Of a stretch of 64,000 bases of DNA, positions 54,300-64,000 are shown one piece after another. The notes below the pieces were generated by a model, which worked only from the letters and a program-made list of their open reading frames with translations, had not been told where the DNA came from and made no database searches. The stretch is from Mytilus edulis (taxonomy: Eukaryota; Mollusca; Bivalvia; Mytilida; Mytilidae). How positions within the stretch are numbered: the stretch's first letter is position 1; every line of letters starts with the position of its first letter. The stretch lies in contig NC_092354.1 of assembly GCF_963676685.1 (NCBI RefSeq), positions 71,846,178-71,910,177 on the forward strand, read 5' to 3'. The position numbers were made by a program, and so were the translations under genes.

Positions 54300-54440
54300 G
54301 TATGGAAATGGGGAATGTGTCAAAGAGACAACAACCCGACTATAGAAAAAACAACAGCAGAAGGTCACCAACAGGTCTTCAATGTAGCGAGAAATTCCCG
54401 CACCCGAAGGCGTCCTTCAGCTGGTCCCTAAACAAATATA
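54300..54440 (-). repeat. Common dispersed repeat, minus strand
   Basis: The inverse of the 37035-37300 family: GTGTCAAAGAGACAACAACC and CCTTCAGCTGGTCCCTAAAC. Confidence 0.82.
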
Positions 54441-55804
54441 AACTTATCATATAACTCTGTATCCAATTGAACAAAAATTAGTCACAATCATCATTGGGGT
54501 GACTAGTTTTAAATGTTGTTCCGTTATTCGGTCTGCCCATCAATACGACTGACAAGTCTATGAATAGAACAAATTATTACCTTGAATTGGGAGAACACTT
54601 TTATATTCAAAAGTAATAAAACTTAAATAATACTTCGACTCCAGAAATACAACCTTTTGTCTATGGTTCAATTTCTTTTATTTCTTTATTTATACAATCG
54701 GGAAAATGATAAAAGTTTTTTTCTCAAGAGATTAAGCCGCGGTAATGGATATCATCAAACTATAAATAAGGGATTATAGTTACAACATACGTTTGAACAC
54801 GAAAGTGTATTTTATTTGATAAAGATGCTCTTAGAACTAATGTTGAGTTACTTTACACTGTAATCCATGATTTTTCTACAGTTGATGTTGCATTCGTTTG
54901 ATGTGTGTGAGCTTTTGATTTTACCATTTCATAAGGTACTTTCCGTTTTGAATTTTCCTTGGAGTTGGGATTTTTGTTATTTTACTTTTTACTGTCTGTC
55001 CAATTCTTAGCCTATTTTACTTTGGGCTGCGAGTTCAGTTATAAGTGTTACCTGCTTTTAATGAATCTGAAAAACGAATAACGTATGATCATGTTTCAAA
55101 TTGTTGAAAATTTGGAAAGCCGATAGAGTTAACATTTTTATATTGCGTGCTATGATTACATCGCTAGTCACTAATGCAATTCGTGTTCATTCAGTCCGCA
55201 TTAAAAAAAAATCTTACATATAGACTGATACAATTTCCAATTGAAATGAATTCAGGTGAATACGGTCTTTGTTTAATCGTGATATAATAGATGCAAACAA
55301 TGCAAATAAACAACCTAAATTTAGAACAGAAGAAGATACAATGAAGTATGGTAATTCCATTTTAAAGTTGTTTCGTAGTATGTATTGCATTAAAAGGCGT
55401 AATCTCTAAGTCATCTTCCTAACCCATCTGTTCAATTAGTTGTTCTGTAATCTTGATTAAATCTGACCATTTAAGTAGCGTTTACGTTTGCAGTTGGATT
55501 CATATAATAACAAACTGGACATCTATATATTACAGTTAATTGCTATTAATAAGTATTGCAATATGCATTTTGTTTAAATTAATTATCAGTATTTAGTTCT
55601 GATATAATCTTAAATCAATCCTAATTCTATTTCACTTTAATAGTTTTTCATATGTGACGTCATGCTGTTTCTAAATTTCATAAATTCAAATGTGGCATAA
55701 CTTTTGTACCTTTTCGCCATCGTATGTGACGTCACATTTTTGTAATTACGTTGACGCCTGGACTGATTCGGGTGTGTCTATTCTGTGCTAAACTTTAATA
55801 GCAT
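54441..55804. other. Spacer with dispersed repeat traces
   Basis: 54880-55030 is a common mussel repeat (GATGTGTGTGAGCTTTTGAT and CCGTTTTGAATTTTCC). Two GTGACGTCA sites at about 55657 and 55727. No gene. Confidence 0.45.
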
Positions 55805-56285
55805 TATGTATTCGGGTTTAGTTTTCTGTAATTAGTTAATACTTCAGTTTCATTATGTATATCTGTTTCATATTCATTTGTTAAAATTTACTGTTTGCAA
55901 TAGCATGAATTGTTCTATATAATAAGGATGTTCTTATCCCGGGCATAAAAACAATGCCGTATTTGGCAAAACCTTTTCAACTTTTGATCTTCAGTGCTGT
56001 ACAACTTTGTACCTTTTTCACTTTCGATCTTTTATATCTGGGCGTTATGTATTCGGGTTTAGTTTTCTGTAATTAGTTAATACTTCAGTTTCTTTATGTA
56101 TATCTCTTTCATATTCATTTGATAAAATTTACTGTTTGCAATAGCATGAATTGTTCTATATAATAAGAATGTTCTTATCCCGGGCATAAAAACAATGCCG
56201 TATTTGGCGAAACCTTTTCAACTTTTTATCTCCAGTGCTGTACAACTTTGTACTTTTTTCACTTTCGATCTTTTATATCTGGGCG
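55805..56285 (+). repeat. 241-bp direct tandem duplication
   Basis: TATGTATTCGGGTTTAGTTT starts at 55805 and 56046. The copies differ at only a few bases. Each contains TTCTTATCCCGGGCATAAAA and GCCGTATTTGGC, which resemble the inner part of the 51502-53205 inverted ends, so this is a diverged relative of that family. Confidence 0.88.
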
Positions 56286-56345
56286 TCACTTGTAAGTCCT
56301 GTGTGGACAAGGCGCGTTTTTGGCGTATTGAATTTTAAACCTGAT
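56286..56345 (-). repeat. Diverged end of the ACGAAACGCGCG family
   Basis: GTCACTTGTAAGTCCTGTGT, GACAAGGCGCGTTTTTGGCG and TAAACCTGATGCTATTTGTT line up with the 53130-53205 end of the 1.7-kb element. Confidence 0.6.
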
Positions 56346-56466
56346 GCTATTTGTTATCTATTAATCATGTTTTTCTTTGTCTAATATGTTCTCCTATTTA
56401 TTTGTATTGTAGTCCTGTAATATTATGTTGTCATTTCAATGTTATATCTAACTTTGCCATTAAAGT

Positions 56467-56890
56467 GCGAGGTTTGGCATGCCACAAAACCAGGTTCAAC
56501 CCACCACTTTTATTCCCCTTTAAAAGTGTCCTGTACTAAGTCAGGAAGATGGCCATTGTTATATTATTGTTCGTTTCTGTGTGTGTTGCTTTTAACGTTG
56601 AGTCGTTTGTGTTTTCTCTTATTTTTGAGATATTGAGATCAGACGTGGCACGGTACTTGTCTATCTAAAATTCATGTATTTGGTTTTCATGTTATATTTG
56701 TTATTCTCGTGGTGTTTTGTCTGATGCTTGGTCCGTTTCTGTGTGTGTTACGTTTCGGTGTTATGTCGTTGTTCTCCTCTTATATTTAATGCGTTTCCCT
56801 CGGTTTTAGTTTGTTACCCCGATTTTGTTTTTTGTCCCTGGATTTATGAGTTTTGAACAGCGGTATACTACTGTTGCCTTTAGTTGACAA
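56467..56890 (+). repeat. Common dispersed repeat (CACAAAACCAGGTTCAACCC family)
   Basis: It contains CCTGTACTAAGTCAGGAAGA, CGTTTCTGTGTGTGTT twice and CGGTATACTACTGTTGCCTT. A partial copy is at 1470-1545. Confidence 0.8.
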
Positions 56891-57969
56891 CTATTATGAA
56901 AGCAAACAAAAGTCAATTACTAAGTATAATCCATAGAGTAATAGAAATAGTATAAAATGACAATGTGTGACAGTATTAAATAATATACAGTGTAATATCG
57001 AGATCTTTCTCCCACAATTTTACATGTTGGCCATATTGTTATCTGCCTTTATCGATCGACAAATAAGCTGTATATTATTCATGTTGTTTGCAGCTTTTTT
57101 GGTTATGTATTTATAAATTAAGATTATACTTCCACTTCTTTTACTTTTTAAAGTGAATTTCACGTATATACGGCTATGAGAAAAACAATGTGGAAAGATT
57201 AAACCCCCCCACACCCCAAAACAAAAGAAAGAAGAACAAATAGTTTTTGCAATGATTCTATAATGTTTAGAGAAAATGCCAATCTCCCTACACAAGACAT
57301 CGTATTTAATTACTGTTATACAACCGGGATGGTCTGTGATTTACTACAACCCGCACAGTAACTCGGAAGTTCGCCATAAGTACTTCTAAAGTACGGATTT
57401 TATAGCTGGACTAAACAAAATCAAAGTAAACCAATTTGTATGCACTATTCAACTATTTCAGTATTAAGTTTGAAAACGATTTTCCATGTAACTTCACAAG
57501 AAACATGATTTTTTTAAAAATCAGAATAAAAACAAATCAATCTCAGCGGAGCATTAGAAAAAACATTTAAAACAGCTGATAATCTAATTTCAAATAATCC
57601 TTGTCATCTTGTATGGTAACTACAAATTAAGAAGTGTTGTAAAAAGTATCTAGCAATTATTTCTAATTAAAAGATTGTCCTGTAGTTTCAGAGTGTCTCC
57701 AAGTCGATAACAGCTCAAAATGACCCTGTGGATGGAATGGATATAAGAGGATTAATATTGTCCTGTTTGGTCTTGCCGTAAAGTCAACAAACCATTACCT
57801 TGTACTCAATTTGTTAGTTACACTTCAGTATGGACACAGACATCATTCTTCGATGGAAAACATCCCTTATATCTTCTGTATTTGAGTGTAGAGCATGTTA
57901 AAATAAAACCAACTGGTCAAACAGTTTCTGTCAACGCACAAATATCCATTGATGTACAAACTTAAGGAT
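56891..57969. other. AT-rich spacer
   Basis: No gene or clear element. Confidence 0.4.
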
Positions 57970-58095
57970 GAAAATTAAGAATATGCCGAAGAAACAACAA
58001 CCCGAATAAAGAGCAGATAACAGCCGAAGTCCACCAATGGGTCTTCAATGCAGCGAAAAAATCACGCACCCGGAGGTGTGCTTCAGCTTGCAATG
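57970..58095 (-). repeat. Common dispersed repeat, uninterrupted reference copy
   Basis: Reads CCACCAATGGGTCTTCAATG directly joined to CAGCG, the empty form of the site occupied at 19775-20400. Confidence 0.85.
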
Positions 58096-58294
58096 ATCTG
58101 TTTTTAAGAATAATTGCGTTTCATCTGTATAATATTTTAGGCAATACGTTATATTATTACTGTGCATACAACATGTACAATGTAGGAAGTCCGTTTATTG
58201 GATGATGTTTCGTTACTCAAAAAAATCATTAGTTGTGTTATGAATAATATGTATAATCCAATGGAAAATGACGTTCGCATGTTGTGAGAATTAA

Positions 58295-58665
58295 TTTCAT
58301 GAGATTAAAATCAGTGATTATTTATCAAAGAACATTTGGATACGTAAAAAAACACAAATAACGAAAAAGTATGTTTAAAAGTAATAATACTCTTGAGAGT
58401 CTGGATGAATCAAAATGTAACCAAAATATATATATAAAACATATCAAAATTGTTCTTTTTCGCATTTTGAAAAGACGTTCATCATATTTTATTAACTTTT
58501 GTGAAGCAAACAATCTATTCTCCTCATATTCATCGGATGACAAATAGCTTACATTTCCTTGGATTTCAATTTTTATGTTCAGTGTATATTTTTTTTTGCA
58601 TATAAAATGACATATATAACAAGAATGATTGTCAGTAAAATAGCAATTGTGCGTTGATTTTTTTC
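58295..58665 (+). repeat. Diverged segmental duplicate, copy 1
   Basis: CATGAGATTAAAATC, GAGTCTGGATGAAT, ATTCAGTGTATAT-like and CAAGAATGATTGTC blocks recur in the same order and spacing at 60350-60705. Confidence 0.7.
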
Positions 58666-58923
58666 AAGATTAGTTTACATCTTAGAAGAAAACGATATAT
58701 TACATAATCTCTTGTTAGTCCGTTTTAAGGTCTGTGTTAAAAGACAAGCCAAATTGGAAATCTTCTGGTGTGAATCGCTAAATCTGACTTAGGGTCTAGG
58801 TAAAAAACAATGTTCTAAATGACAAATTCTACTAAGCTACAGTAACCATTTTAATATATAAATCTAAAACAAGGGTTTGATTTTGTAAATGTATGGTATT
58901 GTAACTTGATGGATAAGAAATTT

Positions 58924-59510
58924 AAAGGAGTAGGTCCGGTAAGTACCGATTTTGGACTCAAATTTCAATTTCATCTGACGAAAGATTTTGGACACCTTTT
59001 AAACACTTAAGTGTCTATTTCAGTTGATTTAATAAGTTTATGTGAAAGATTTGAACTGATTTACTCATTAAAAACGCTCCGATTCCAGCTTAGATTTGAA
59101 AAATCTATCAAATATGCACAAAATGCCACTTTCCCGACAGTTTTTAGCAAATGAAAGTGGTCGCATCCGTGTTCATCCTCAACCTTTACATATGTTATGT
59201 ATTATCATCAAATACAACTTACATTTCAAAATTTAGAATGAACACGAATGCGGCCACTTTCATTTCAGACAAAAACCGTCTAATATTTAACTAAAATGCT
59301 AAAATTGTGAAGATTTCAGTATACGTAATTTAGCATGACTAAATGATGCTAGTTCCCGATATATGTGCATTGTATGGTAAAAAACAGCCCATATTTATCT
59401 TGCAGAAGCATTATAATTTCCAATAAATAATTAAAAGTATACATTTTAACAATTTTGTAAAACTGCTATATTTTGGGGCCAAAAAGGGGTCTTACTGTAC
59501 CTACTCCTTT
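58924..59510. mobile_element. 587-bp inverted-repeat MITE (AAAGGAGTAGGT ends)
   Basis: AAAGGAGTAGGTCCGGTAAG (58924) and the inverted right end AAAGGAGTAGGTACAGTAAG (from 59510). A second internal inverted pair, GAAAGTGGTCGCATCCGTGT and ATGAACACGAATGCGGCCAC, lies around 59152 and 59237. No ORF. Confidence 0.78.
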
Positions 59511-60349
59511 GTCAAACCAGATGACAAAATAGTCTACGGCGTGTAATTGTTGCTACATGTATCTTTAACGAAATTAAAATACTTTATCAAAGTGATGATT
59601 CACATTATAATAGTTTGAAATGATGAGTTGAAATTCACAGCAAAACATGATAATTTGATTTCCCACAAGTTTAAACGGAAGACTACGTTATATGTGTCAT
59701 TATGTTTGATATTAAGCACAAATCAGGAATTTGTGTAAAAGGTCCCCTGATTACTATTTCAATCTATGTATGTACATGTATCTTATATCTATTTTCCTTT
59801 TACTGTTATGGATAAGGCTGTAAGTATACCCATTTGAATTGTGTCACATTTTTTTTTATGTCAGGCTCTTTATAGACAATTATTCGGCAAGAATTATACT
59901 TATTGTTGAAGGCTGTATAGGGCTCTATAATTGATAATAAATATACACGTCAAATAACTCTGGCTGATAGTTGTCTTATTGGCAACAATATCCCATTTGC
60001 TTATTTTTCTAGTGTGGTATTCCCAGCGAAACGACTTGAAGAAAATATCTCTCAATGATCACATGGCTGGAATCTATTTTAACTGAGTACAAGAATTACA
60101 TCTTACGTCCTGTTTGTACATTTTTTAATGTACAAATTATCTTATTAAGGTTTGTGTAACGAATAACGTACTCAAACTGCATTGGTTGTTTATTGCGTTT
60201 CATTTTTTATGTGATTTTTTTTAATATAAAATGCAGGCTCCATTTGTTGAGTGACATTTCGTACTCTTAACAATCTCGATATGCTATGCATCACTGTTTA
60301 TATACATTGGAATATGTTAAAGTTGCTTGTATTCAACTTTACACTGTTA
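59511..60349. other. Spacer with a dispersed repeat
   Basis: 59770-60005 contains AAGGCTGTATAGGGCTC and GGCTGATAGTTGTCTTATTG, a common mussel repeat. No gene. Confidence 0.45.
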
Positions 60350-60705
60350 ATCTCATGAGATTAAAATGGATAATCAAAGTTCTTTTGGATACGTGACAAT
60401 CAAAAATAACGCAAAACAATATGTTGAAGAGTAACAACACTCATAAGAGTCTGGATGAATACAAATGAAACAATAAAATCAATAAATGACATCAGATTTT
60501 TTTTAAATTTTAAATAGATACTCGTTTTATGTTATTACTTTTAGTAATGCAAACCATCTATTCATCTTATCGTCATCAGTTAATACATAACAGGTTATAT
60601 TCCTATTGGGCTTTAATTCTTATATTCAGTATATTTCTTGATGGCGTATACAATGACATATCAAGAATGATTGTCCATAAAATAGCAACTGTACAATGAA
60701 TCTAT
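60350..60705 (+). repeat. Diverged segmental duplicate, copy 2
   Basis: Pairs with 58295-58665, roughly 70-75 percent alike by eye with small gaps. Confidence 0.7.
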
Positions 60706-61314
60706 AGTTCTATGATTTTTTTGTATGGGTTATTTTTTAATGATCCTGTTTTACGCTTTGTAGTTTTCTTCGCGTTTAACAACAGAAATTGAATGCTTTG
60801 AATTTCACCTATCCCATATATTTCAATAAATGATTGATGACAAAAAGACATTTCTTAAATATCTGAAAGATAAGAAATTCTGTAGACGCATTGAATTCTT
60901 TTCAATAGTCATTCAAAATTATATGAAATTTAAGTGCGTTGAACTTTCCTTTGGATAATTTTAAATGATCAAAATAGAAGATACAATGTGCAAGGATGTA
61001 ACGAAATGAATTCAGTAAAGTTGTCGGATTGATTGTTTGAATGGGTTATACCATATTTTACATATAGTCTAGACAGCCTGTATTGCAAGTTTATTGCATC
61101 ATTTTACGCAGAGACTCCATACGCGTTCACAACAATACATAATATCCAATCAAGACAGCAAAAGTGAAAAAAAAAAAGATGTCAATGGAAAAGCTTGTCA
61201 TTAGTTATAAATTACGGCTTATCGGTTCTTTTGACGCCACAATCAGTTACTTTTCAGAAATACAGTCAGTCTCTCTTGGTATTGAACAATTAACAATCAA
61301 TGTTATTTTCAACC

Positions 61315-61555
61315 AATGTAAAGACGGGTGCCACATGTGGAGCAGGATCGGCTTACCCTTCTGGAGCACATGATACCACCCTGAGTTTTTAGATGGGTTC
61401 GTGTTGCTCAGTCTTTAGTTTTGTATCGTATTTCTTGTGAACTATTATTTGTCTGTTTGTCTTTTTCAATTTTAACCATGGCGTTGTCAGTTTATTTTCA
61501 ATTTATTTTCAATTGATGAGTTTGACTGTCCCTCTGGTATCTTTCGCTCTTCGTC
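61315..61555 (+). repeat. Dispersed repeat (GACTGTCCCTCTGGTATC family)
   Basis: Same strand as 2160-2455: GGGTGCCACATGTGGAGCAG, CCATGGCGTTGTCAGTTTAT, GACTGTCCCTCTGGTATCTT. TTTATTTTCAA is doubled near the end. Confidence 0.85.
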
Positions 61556-64000
61556 TTTGACTCCTCATTAACGATTCCAAACTTAAAGTCTAGTGTCTAG
61601 TATAATACATGTAGTATAGAGTTTGGTGTACAGAGAAATTTATAGTTCAAAGTTAAAATTGTAGGAAGAAGAGCTTACTAACAAAGTTGAATCAAGAACT
61701 TCCAATGAACAAAATATGGAAAAGACCATTTATATATCTAATATTCTGTTGTAGGAAAAACATGTAGTATTTCTAAGAAAAAGTAAGACTTCTTCAACTT
61801 GCTTAAACAAACCATGACCAGTATTGCTTGTTTTGATATACTAATGCTCATTCGTCTTTTGCCTGTCATTGACTATATATATTTGAATGTAATACCATAA
61901 CTATGACCATATCGATCTTGCCGATTGAAGATAGCACTTTTTCAACTGCATATCCTCTTTTATACACCGTTATGCACGAAAATGTAACCTCTAATGAATG
62001 TGACTATTCCTTTAGGTTTCTTTAAGTCATATATATGCCTGCTCGTTTTTAATTAAAAAAAGTGATGAGAGACTTCACAAGCAAACTATAAAAAAAAAAA
62101 AAAAAGAAAGACAATTAGACATAATTTACTAATCCGCTAGAGATACTTCTTTTGAATATGGACACCTGCGATTACGAAGATTGTATAGCTGAATAAACAA
62201 ATTACAAGGTGTAACTAGACCAAATTTTAATAATCTATTGTATTGTAATAATGTATACTTATTGAATGGGTATGAGTAGAATAGTACGTTTATTGTCACC
62301 GAGGTACAACTATTGCACTGAGGTGGGGAATAAACTTACAGATATTTTAGTATATAATATATCATTTAAACCGAATGTCCAAAAACAAATGTCAAATTCC
62401 ATCATACGAATGGAAAATACTTGGTCATATTCTTGACTTGTTATCGGCATTTCCTTGCGTAAAATAAATTATGGATTCAACCTGGTCTAATATCCAACTA
62501 AACCCCTCACTGTTATGACAGACTCATAAAATTTCATTATATTAATATCACTGTTGGGGCATAACAACATGAAGCATATTTCAAAATATCAAAAATAGGA
62601 GTACAGCAGTCGACTTTGTGTATCATGCAAGTCATTGTTGTTATAATCACATAATACAAAAGTCTTGATATTAAAACATTTGATGCTATACTTTAATTAC
62701 TTCTACAAAGTCAAATAGATTAATTGTTCTGTAATTCTTAGCATTGTTATATTAATGGATACATCCTGTTACTTTCCTGTATGAAGCTATTAAGTTTGCA
62801 TAAATACACATTCTGTGGATAGAGTACGCGTGACTTATAAAATGTTTGAATCAAACAATGGATTGATAGTGACTAACTTTTATGTTGCGTATAGAAAAAA
62901 CACAATAAAGAATAGAAACAAAACATTAAGTAATAGTTTTAATACCTAAATGGTTTATTTCGAAAGTATAATGTCCTAGTGAATTATTCTGTGCAGTGAC
63001 AGGACCTTGTAAATTACGCCTGCACGTTCAAGACTTTTTTAAATTGTAGATTGCTTATTAAACAGCCCACTAAAACCAACAAACATCACAAATAAACTCA
63101 CCAAAGATAACAAACTTCAATGTTTTTCTCCGCAAAAGAATCGCTAGGTATGTGACCATGCATATCAATGATGAAGTTAAAGAGCATCAATGACCCAAAA
63201 AAACATAAGTCTGCAAACACACAGCTACAATGTATGGCTATTTGTTCCTGGAAGAGAAAACCCTTAGTAATTAGAACAATTTAAAATTTAATAGACATTT
63301 AATTTACATGACATTCCCAAATATAATATTTTCAGGTTCTGCAGTATCGCCCCCGTCGTGTCTTTATTTGTTTGAAAGACTCTTCTGGTGTTCTTAATTT
63401 TTTAAAAAGTGTGTTCACTTCTACTTTTATCTTATGATTTTGATGTTTTGAAAACAGATATGGCTCCTAGATTTACTGTTGGTAATTCAAAAGAAATAAT
63501 TTACACAGCTATTCGTTATCTTAAAAATGTGCTGCAGAAGTTAAATTCATTATACAGAAAATAACAAGGCTGTTTATATTATATTATTCATAATCTCATA
63601 TTGAATTTTTCGGTTCCCTACTTTAATTTCTTTTATTACCATGTACAAGTTTCAATAAAACGTGCAAGTAGCTTGCTTCTGAATATTGATTTCATGGTTA
63701 CACATAATTGTATTTGAGGGTAACTCTTCACTATGCATATGTACAAGTACAAGATCTAACCTTAATATATTGTTCTTCACTGTAAAAAGCAGCTACGTTT
63801 GATAGAAAAAGAAGGGTGTCGTCACCTCAATTTTTTAATAGTTATGGATTTGCAATGAAATCTTAATTGTGTCCATTTTGCGGTCATCACTTCTTTTGTA
63901 TGAAAGTGTTTTTTTCCGTTTTATTATCTTGTCTTGTTGCAGATTCTTGATAAAATTTGTAAATATATTATGCTAATGTATGCTAAAACAATGTCTTAAT
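61556..64000. other. AT-rich spacer to window end
   Basis: No gene, element or strong repeat recognised on either strand. Confidence 0.4.

Overview
This is an AT-rich animal nuclear window. The spliced fibrinogen-domain and cytosolic sulfotransferase genes, the many short dispersed repeats and several repeat families I recognise from marine mussels point to a bivalve of the genus Mytilus. One example is the family carrying ACGAAACGCGCGTCTGGCG, present in at least five copies here. The genus call is by repeat recognition, not by search. Genes are few, exons are tiny islands, and most of the DNA is transposon-derived.

Layout. 1-643 is the 3' end of an RTE-like LINE running off the left edge. 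728-3330 holds the last three exons of a fibrinogen-related (FReD) lectin-like gene, + strand, with its N-terminal part outside the window. 4396-4850 is another LINE 3' tail. 5004-6196 is a foldback-type element with two inverted arrays of an ACACACTGAGA motif. 7256-18552 is a nested LINE complex. LINE A (ORF1, endonuclease, reverse transcriptase) is split once by a 1.2 kb inverted-repeat element (8988-10204) and again, inside its RT domain, by a nearly complete related LINE B (about 11598-16684). In both LINEs ORF1 and ORF2 lie in the same frame and are separated by a single UAG in the same local context.

18.7-25.8 kb holds MITEs, an element with a clear 9-bp target duplication (19775-20400), a perfect hairpin MITE (20892-21056), a 1.43 kb long-inverted-repeat element (21631-23058) and a 121-bp minisatellite. 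25844-36389 is a complete five-exon sulfotransferase gene (308 codons, + strand). Its PAPS-binding motifs are intact, but the position of the catalytic histidine is Asn. Its introns hold SINEs, a 366-bp tandem duplication, a 1.9 kb TIR element and a 1.8 kb foldback element. Candidate poly(A) signals lie at 36681 and 37001.

37-64 kb has no gene I can support firmly. It contains common dispersed repeats, a tRNA-derived SINE, a TTAA-flanked MITE, two strong hairpins, a deleted Tc1-like transposon (41591-42881), a two-stage minisatellite (43180-43605), an unrecognised minus-strand coding-like remnant (about 45640-46400), one doubtful exon (48869), a 1.7 kb element with 210-bp inverted ends (51502-53205), a 241-bp tandem duplication and diverged segmental duplications.

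The most interesting themes are three. First, the conserved in-frame UAG between ORF1 and ORF2 of two distinct LINEs, with no in-frame AUG before the endonuclease in copy A. Second, five sequence-unrelated inverted-repeat elements that share one architecture: terminal inverted repeats followed by inward arrays of a family-specific short motif. Third, a sulfotransferase that keeps cofactor-binding residues but lacks the catalytic base. All protein assignments rest on motifs read by eye; no database search was possible.
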